Positions 5,080 to 8,422 of a stretch of DNA of 8,422 nt are shown here, in pieces. This DNA comes from Candidatus Saccharibacteria bacterium UBA1235 (GTDB taxonomy: Bacteria; Patescibacteriota; Saccharimonadia; Saccharimonadales; Saccharimonadaceae): contig DBWP01000010.1 of NCBI GenBank assembly GCA_002309075.1, positions 1 through 8,422 on the forward strand, read 5' to 3'. Below the pieces are notes generated by a model that searched no databases, was not told where the DNA came from, and saw nothing but the letters and a program-made list of their open reading frames with translations. How positions within the stretch are numbered: position 1 is the stretch's first letter; each line of letters starts with the position of its first letter. Both the position numbers and the translations under genes were made by a program.

Positions 5080-7107
5080 ATGAGAAAAATTTTCACCTCG
5101 CTAGCATCTATTGTTGTATGTGGCTTGGCTTTGTCGTCTGGCGTTTTCGCCGATGCTAACCTAACTTTTGAAGTTGTCGTTCCGGATGAAACCCTAATTG
5201 AAATTTCGCTTTTAAATTCTGATGGCTCCGCTCTTTCTGGTAATACATCTATTGATCTCACTCCGACTACTATTTCCGGTTCATTCTTCAACGAAAAGAA
5301 TATGACAGTTAATGTTGGCACTAATAACGAATGGGGCTATAACCTCGTCATGAGTGTATCTAATACTAGCTTGATATCAACTGAAGACGGATCTAAAACT
5401 ATCCCGACCTTAACTTCAAAAGAAGGCGGTTATACTTGTACGGTAGATACGGCTAATATCTGTGATTTTACCGCTAATACTTGGGGATATAAGCTTAATA
5501 CTGCAACTAACCTCTCCGCCGCAACTAACTATCTCCCATTACAATCATCTATTACTCTAAACAATAATACGAGTAAAGTCCTAACCCCAGAAGCTACAAG
5601 TGTAGCGTTTGGTTCTAAAGTAAACGCAGATCTTGCTCCTGGCACTTATTCTACGACGATTAATTTTATCGCTACCGCAAACCCAGACCCAACGCCAATT
5701 ATGCAAAATATAACGACGTCTACGCTCGCATCGCTTATGCCGAGCGATGGTGATATCACGACGCTTAAAGATTCGCGTGATAATAATAAATATCAGATTA
5801 CAAATATTAATGGTACTTACTGGATGACGAGCAACCTAAAAATCATGGGTACTATCTCCGCCTCTGAATCTAATTTTACCGGAGCAGATTTTAATATCTC
5901 GGCTGGAGGAGATCTAACTGCGGGAATTACTTATACCGAACCTAGAGCCCACTTTAACACTTCAGATCCTAATAGTAGTACTTATGGCGCATATTATAAC
6001 TACTGTGCAGCTTCTGCTGGAACTGTATGTAATAGCTCAACAAAACAAGACGCTATCGTAGACATCTGTCCTAAAGGCTGGAGACTACCAACCCAAACTG
6101 AAGCCCAGGCTTTCGCATACGCTTCCAGCTCCAACAAAAACCCTGTCCTTGCAGGCTACTACTACGGCGGCTCGTTAGGCATGGCTGGCTCGTACGGCTA
6201 CTGGTGGTCAGCTACTGCGAGCAATACTAGCAGTCAGTACACCCTGTACTACGTTGGTAGTAGCTGGGGTGTGAGCTACAATGACGAGTACAGCGGGTAC
6301 TCCGTACGCTGCGTTTACGACATCCCGCCGACCATGCAAAACGTGACAAGCACGAAACTTGCAGAGCTTATTCCAAACACCGGTGACACAATAACCCTTC
6401 CAGACGAACGCGATAATACAACCTACACTGTTGGTCGTCTCGCAGACGGTAAAGTCTGGATGCTAGATAATCTTGCTTTAGATCTAACTAACAGCACAAC
6501 TCTAAATAACACTACCGCTTCTAACACTAATGCTTCTGCTACTACTCTAAACTACCTCAAAGGTACTTCTACTGGTACTACTTCCGATAAATATGCTACA
6601 GCCGCCGTATCAAACTGGACTGTGTCTTATAGTTACTCTGCTCCGCTAGTTAATGCGAGCTATAAGGATACTACTCAACCTCTCGCTATGGAACAATCTG
6701 GAACCGGTAAGATCGGCGTCTACTACAACTATTGTGCTGCTACGGCAGGTTCCTACTGCTATGGTAACAGAACAAGCGAAGGTTCCCCATCTGGCAATGC
6801 CTCGGAAGACATTTGTCCAAAAGGCTGGAGAATGCCAACCGGCGGATCCTCCGGCGAATATCAGGCCCTTTACACAGCTTACTCTAGTGACAAAGCAAAC
6901 TTCGTAAACGCTCTTAAAACGCCCCTCTCTGGCACCTTCAACAATGGCTCGGCTCACTATCAGGGCTCGGACGGCTACTTCTGGTCTTCTACGTACCGCA
7001 GTGCCGCGAATATGCACCTCCTCTACGTCAGTTCGTCGTATATCAGTCCGCAGGATAACGGCAGTCGCCTCAGCGGCAGCTCTGTACGTTGCTTGTTCGG
7101 GGCTTAG
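5080..7107 (+). CDS. Secreted protein with two tandem FISUMP domains
   Basis: The 675-residue product starts with a Sec signal peptide (1-24, cleavage expected after VFA). Residues 25-205 are a Thr/Asn/Ser-rich, probably beta-sandwich region with a cysteine pair (C120, C128). Two homologous FISUMP (Fibrobacter succinogenes major paralogous) domains follow, about 209-417 and 419-675. Each opens with MQN-T and GD-TL-D-RDN-Y plus a WM--NL motif, has YYNYCAA (C309, C552), a second cysteine 8 residues later (C317, C560), ICPKGWR (C330, C579), an aromatic W-S segment and a closing SVRC (C411, C671), so four cysteines per domain suit disulphides outside the cell. The fold of this family is related to C-type-lectin-like domains, so binding at the cell surface or to a host is plausible but inferred. 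No sortase motif or C-terminal membrane segment is present. Codon use changes sharply near the end of each domain. Confidence 0.88.
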   Translation: MRKIFTSLASIVVCGLALSSGVFADANLTFEVVVPDETLIEISLLNSDGSALSGNTSIDLTPTTISGSFFNEKNMTVNVGTNNEWGYNLVMSVSNTSLISTEDGSKTIPTLTSKEGGYTCTVDTANICDFTANTWGYKLNTATNLSAATNYLPLQSSITLNNNTSKVLTPEATSVAFGSKVNADLAPGTYSTTINFIATANPDPTPIMQNITTSTLASLMPSDGDITTLKDSRDNNKYQITNINGTYWMTSNLKIMGTISASESNFTGADFNISAGGDLTAGITYTEPRAHFNTSDPNSSTYGAYYNYCAASAGTVCNSSTKQDAIVDICPKGWRLPTQTEAQAFAYASSSNKNPVLAGYYYGGSLGMAGSYGYWWSATASNTSSQYTLYYVGSSWGVSYNDEYSGYSVRCVYDIPPTMQNVTSTKLAELIPNTGDTITLPDERDNTTYTVGRLADGKVWMLDNLALDLTNSTTLNNTTASNTNASATTLNYLKGTSTGTTSDKYATAAVSNWTVSYSYSAPLVNASYKDTTQPLAMEQSGTGKIGVYYNYCAATAGSYCYGNRTSEGSPSGNASEDICPKGWRMPTGGSSGEYQALYTAYSSDKANFVNALKTPLSGTFNNGSAHYQGSDGYFWSSTYRSAANMHLLYVSSSYISPQDNGSRLSGSSVRCLFGA

Positions 7108-7118
7108 AATATGACCCA

Positions 7119-7147
7119 TTGACTTTTCTCCTAATCTGTGCTATAAT
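7119..7147 (+). promoter_or_regulatory. Consensus promoter of the zinc-ribbon gene
   Basis: TTGACT (7119-7124), a 17-bp spacer ending in TGTGC, and TATAAT (7142-7147) match the distal der promoter in every functional position. It begins 11 bp after the FISUMP stop, with no terminator between, so read-through from upstream may add to it. Confidence 0.85.
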
Positions 7148-7180
7148 AAAAAGACATACTGTACTTTAGGAGGTGGTTTT

Positions 7181-7390
7181 ATGGCCATTCAATTATCGGC
7201 CTGCCCAAAATGTGGTGGTAAAGCGAAGCTAAGACGCGGTCTCCCTAATATGGGAAATTCTAAGACCAGATTCGCCTTTGTTCAATGTCTGACCTGTAAT
7301 TACAGGACCCCGACTTTTAAGCCGGACCCGGGCGAATCAGACAGATCTCTTAGAGATCGGACTATTGAATATTGGGAGCGTTTGTGCTGA
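7181..7390 (+). CDS. Lar-like zinc-ribbon protein
   Basis: The 69-residue product has a two-knuckle zinc ribbon, CPKC (8-11) and CLTC (36-39), followed by YRTPTF and a closing ETIEYWERL-like segment (TIEYWERLC, 61-69). This order (CPxCGGKA, about 25 residues, CxxC, a Thr-Pro turn, then a short helix containing W-R/E) resembles the Lar restriction-alleviation family found on phages and prophages, where members relieve or modulate type I restriction. The match is from pattern memory. A strong AGGAGGTGG (7168-7176) sets the ATG start. It has its own promoter and is followed 13 bp later by a strong terminator. The protein ends in an extra cysteine (C69). Another zinc-ribbon function cannot be excluded. 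Confidence 0.75.
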   Translation: MAIQLSACPKCGGKAKLRRGLPNMGNSKTRFAFVQCLTCNYRTPTFKPDPGESDRSLRDRTIEYWERLC

Positions 7391-7403
7391 GTGATTTACC
7401 CTT

Positions 7404-7427
7404 GCCCGAGATTTCTCGGGCTTTTTT
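7404..7427 (+). terminator. Strong intrinsic terminator after the zinc-ribbon gene
   Basis: GCCCGAGA (7404-7411) and TCTCGGGC (7414-7421) are perfect complements, followed by six T (7422-7427). It separates the zinc-ribbon gene from the nuclease gene, which therefore needs its own promoter or read-through. Confidence 0.9.
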
Positions 7428-7439
7428 AAAGGTGGGGGG

Positions 7440-7468
7440 TTGAAAATGGATTTTACCTATGCTAGCAT
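7440..7468 (+). promoter_or_regulatory. Candidate promoter overlapping the nuclease start
   Basis: TTGAAA (7440-7445), 17 bp ending in TGC, and TAGCAT (7463-7468) resemble the window's extended -10 promoters. The next in-frame ATG (7476) is 7 nt further on. If used, this would give a leaderless mRNA and a protein 10 residues shorter. The -10 matches consensus at only 4 of 6 positions. Confidence 0.3.
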
Positions 7469-7886
7469 TCTCGGCATGAAAAAAAGTAAAATTGGTAAAG
7501 TAGATGTTTCGGCTTTAAATGTTCCGCCCGAGAAGCATGAATACGAAACGGCGAAATATTTTGCGAATCGTGGATATGATGTGACCTTTGTAAAACCAAG
7601 TGATGTGAAAGGCTTTCGCAGCCCAGATTTTGCGATGTGTGGAAGAAGGTGGGAAACAAAAAGCCCGAATGGAGAGAGTAGACGTACCTTTGAAGATAAT
7701 TTTAGAAAAGCCATTAAGCAATCAGAGCACATTATCTTAGATTTAAGAAGAATAAGTTCAGGCCATGAAGAATGGTGTATTAAAAAGACAGAAAAAGAAA
7801 GTAGCGTATCTAGCGTTAGGACCGTCCTTGTTATCACTCGCGACGGAAGACTCTTGACGATAAAAGGCAAATTTGATACTATATAA
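7446..7886 (+). CDS. PD-(D/E)XK nuclease, CdiA C-terminal tRNase-like
   Basis: The 146-residue product contains HEYETAKYFANRGYDVTF (31-48), RSPDF (58-62) and WETKSP (69-74), then an amphipathic stretch ending IILDLRR (96-102) and a VLVITRDGRL strand (127-136). Asp61 and Glu70-Thr71-Lys72 fit the D...ExK active site of the PD-(D/E)XK nuclease superfamily, with Glu33 as the helix acidic residue. The layout resembles the tRNA-nuclease domain at the C terminus of some CdiA toxins and phage or ICE head-associated proteins. Here it stands alone, with no secretion signal and no adjacent immunity-type gene. The start is uncertain: ATG 7446 follows a G-rich stretch (7431-7439) that may act as ribosome binding site, a TTG at 7440 is too close to it, and ATG 7476 fits a leaderless alternative. 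tRNA as the substrate is inferred from the family only. Confidence 0.72.
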   Translation: MDFTYASILGMKKSKIGKVDVSALNVPPEKHEYETAKYFANRGYDVTFVKPSDVKGFRSPDFAMCGRRWETKSPNGESRRTFEDNFRKAIKQSEHIILDLRRISSGHEEWCIKKTEKESSVSSVRTVLVITRDGRLLTIKGKFDTI

Positions 7887-7891
7887 GCATA

Positions 7892-7935
7892 GGTAGCCCG
7901 ACCCACCCCTGGATAGAGGAGGGCCAAAGGCTACT
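7892..7935 (+). terminator. Hairpin after the nuclease gene
   Basis: GGTAGCC (7892-7898) pairs with GGCTACT (7929-7935), including one G-U, and encloses an imperfect C-rich/G-rich inner stem (about 7903-7923). The sequence continues TAATTTAG, only weakly T-rich. It starts 5 bp after the nuclease stop and likely ends its transcript. The inner stem is unusually GC-rich for this region; a small structured RNA is possible but unsupported. Confidence 0.45.
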
Positions 7936-7943
7936 TAATTTAG

Positions 7944-7959
7944 TATAATAAGGTACAAT
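7944..7959 (+). promoter_or_regulatory. Candidate -10 boxes for tRNA-Glu
   Basis: TATAAT (7944-7949) and TACAAT (7954-7959) lie 21-31 bp upstream of the tRNA. Neither has a recognisable -35 at 16-18 bp. One of them probably starts the tRNA transcript. Confidence 0.4.
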
Positions 7960-7980
7960 ATTTGTTCTTTACCCTCATTT

Positions 7981-8057
7981 GGTTCCGTCGTCTAGTGGTC
8001 TAGGACGTCTGGTTCTCATCCAGAAAATCGCGGGTTCGACTCCCGCCGGAATCACCA
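7981..8057 (+). tRNA. tRNA-Glu (anticodon CTC)
   Basis: A full cloverleaf can be drawn. The acceptor stem GGTTCCG (7981-7987) pairs with CGGAATC (8047-8053) with one G-U. The anticodon stem TCTGG/CCAGA (8008-8012/8020-8024) encloses TTCTCAT with anticodon CTC at 8015-8017. The T arm GCGGG/CCCGC encloses TTCGACT. The discriminator is A and CCA is encoded (8055-8057). CTC reads GAG, glutamate. The last 19 nt recur exactly at 8168-8186. Confidence 0.97.
8039..8057 (+). repeat. Direct repeat, copy 1 (tRNA-Glu 3' end)
   Basis: ACTCCCGCCGGAATCACCA forms the T-arm 3' side, acceptor 3' strand, discriminator and CCA of tRNA-Glu. It is identical to 8168-8186, starting 129 bp away in the same orientation. 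tRNA 3' ends are the usual attB core for tyrosine-recombinase elements. Confidence 0.9.
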
Positions 8058-8098
8058 GAAAAATAAAGAAGACCCGAAGGGTCTTATTTTATTTTTCT
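8057..8098. terminator. Bidirectional terminator between tRNA-Glu and the DUF3048 gene
   Basis: AGAAAAATAAAGAAGACCC (8057-8075) and the facing arm 8079-8098 pair over nearly their whole length around a GAA loop, with one bulge. The core is GACCC/GGGTC, flanked by A-rich and T-rich arms, so it has a U-tract in both directions. It can end the tRNA transcript on the plus strand and the DUF3048 transcript on the minus strand. It starts at the last base of the tRNA CCA. Confidence 0.85.
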
Positions 8099-8112
8099 GA
8101 TACTCGGTAGGA

Positions 8113-8167
8113 GGCGAGCCAAGGGTTCGCTCGCCGAAGGCGAATAGCCGAAGCGAAGCGGAGGCTA
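8113..8167. repeat. GC-rich cluster of overlapping palindromes
   Basis: GGCGAGC (8113-8119) pairs with GCTCGCC (8129-8135). TCGCC (8131-8135) pairs with GGCGA (8139-8143) around GAA. TAGCC (8145-8149) pairs with GGCTA (8163-8167) around a GAAGCGAAGC-containing loop. The first two stems share an arm and so exclude each other. The block is much richer in GC than its surroundings and codes for nothing recognisable. It resembles an intergenic REP-type palindromic repeat, but a second copy would be needed to prove that. Confidence 0.6.
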
Positions 8168-8186
8168 ACTCCCGCCGGAATCACCA
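8168..8186 (+). repeat. Direct repeat, copy 2 (duplicated tRNA 3' end)
   Basis: An exact 19-bp copy of 8039-8057 with no tRNA body in front of it: the preceding sequence (GGAGGCTA) does not continue the T loop. It ends 2 bp before the TAA of the minus-strand DUF3048 gene. It reads like the distal attachment site or a deletion scar of an integrated element, or a relic of a tandem tRNA copy. Confidence 0.85.
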
Positions 8187-8188
8187 AT

Positions 8189-8422
8189 TTAGTACTTAAC
8201 ACTTCCGTAATCAGGGATCGCTTCAATAAATGTTTGCCCTGGCGCAAGTTTAATTTCCTTACCGTCGAGGCCATAGAATGAAATCTGATCCTCTACGGTT
8301 TTTTTCATCCAAGTTCCCTTAACCGCGTAACCATTCTGAAAAATATACGCATCTCCTGAACCTAACGTCGTGATATCTTCGTGATAGTTATCCCAAGATT
8401 TCTTCTCTTTTACCTTAATCGC
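8189..8422 (-). CDS. DUF3048 (YerB-like) protein, C-terminal part
   Basis: An open frame runs in from the right edge and ends at TAA (8191-8189), giving the last 77 residues. GDAYIFQNGYAVKGTWMKK, ISFYGLDGKEIKLAPGQTFIEAIP and a short tail match the C-terminal pattern of DUF3048 proteins such as Bacillus YerB, where a G-A-x-IFQNG strand, a G-TW-K turn and F-D--GKEI-L-PG-T-I--VP recur. Family members are usually secreted or lipid-anchored envelope proteins of unknown function. The N terminus lies outside the window, so any signal peptide cannot be checked. The gene converges on tRNA-Glu and shares its terminator. Confidence 0.82.
   Translation of the reverse strand, partial: AIKVKEKKSWDNYHEDITTLGSGDAYIFQNGYAVKGTWMKKTVEDQISFYGLDGKEIKLAPGQTFIEAIPDYGSVKY

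Noticed and set aside
5016..5321. Minus-strand frame over the FISUMP start
   Set aside because: It covers the signal-peptide coding region and the divergent promoters; its translation has no family features.
5080..7107. Lipoprotein anchor for the FISUMP protein (Cys14)
   Set aside because: The residues before Cys14 (IVV) do not form a lipobox and the cysteine lies inside the hydrophobic core; cleavage after VFA at 24 fits a standard signal peptide.
6646..7119. 157-codon open frame antisense to the FISUMP C terminus
   Set aside because: It lies wholly within a well-supported gene, has a low-complexity Arg/Ala-rich translation and no ribosome binding site. It is open only because the sense codons there rarely end in A.
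7457..7927. 156-codon open frame antisense to the nuclease gene
   Set aside because: It mirrors a gene with clear nuclease motifs, has no recognisable domain and no promoter or SD in that orientation.
8057..8186. CRISPR array or tandem-repeat locus
   Set aside because: Only two copies of the 19-bp repeat exist, and one is part of a functional tRNA; there are no spacers of regular length.
8100..8186. Second tRNA gene
   Set aside because: Only the 3' 19 nt match; no acceptor 5' strand, D arm or anticodon arm can be drawn.
8089..8274. Small minus-strand frame across the palindrome cluster
   Set aside because: It overlaps the DUF3048 coding end in another frame and runs through the direct repeat and terminator; no motif or SD.

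Overview
The window looks like a stretch of a Patescibacteria/CPR chromosome, most probably Candidatus Saccharibacteria (TM7) or a close relative. The reasons are the divergent but complete housekeeping proteins (DprA, Pth, a PIN-PhoH ATPase, Der), a secreted protein with tandem Fibrobacter-paralogous (FISUMP) domains of the kind common in these genomes, and the AT-leaning, compact layout. TGA ends phoH and the zinc-ribbon gene. That fits the standard bacterial code and argues against the SR1/Gracilibacteria code in which UGA is glycine. The lineage is inferred; no marker gene is present.

Layout. Positions 1-136 hold what may be the last codons of an unidentified plus-strand gene, closed by a perfect 9-bp inverted repeat. 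dprA (plus, 229-1218) meets pth (minus, 1207-1731) tail to tail with a 12-bp overlap. phoH (minus, 1816-3429) has a leader with two interlocked complementary segment pairs, one of which looks like an intrinsic terminator. der (minus, 3568-4908) follows. A divergent promoter region (4909-5079) separates der from a 675-residue secreted FISUMP protein on the plus strand (5080-7107). Then come a consensus promoter, a 69-residue Lar-like zinc ribbon (7181-7390), a strong terminator, a 146-residue PD-(D/E)XK nuclease resembling CdiA C-terminal tRNases (7446-7886), tRNA-Glu(CTC) (7981-8057) with a bidirectional terminator, a GC-rich cluster of palindromes, an exact 19-bp copy of the tRNA 3' end, and the C-terminal end of a DUF3048/YerB-like protein on the minus strand (8189-8422).

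How the parts relate. The left half (DNA uptake, peptidyl-tRNA recycling, PhoH, ribosome assembly) is core information processing, with each gene apparently having its own promoter. The right half (secreted FISUMP protein, Lar-like protein, nuclease, tRNA with a duplicated 3' end) has an accessory character. The sequence of most interest is the promoter grammar (TGTGnTATAAT, with exactly 6 nt to the ATG for pth and der, implying leaderless mRNAs), the phoH leader, the unusual codon endings in the C-terminal lobes of both FISUMP domains, the orphan nuclease, and the duplicated tRNA 3' end that looks like an attachment-site scar. No integrase, reverse transcriptase, CRISPR array, rRNA or insertion sequence was found.
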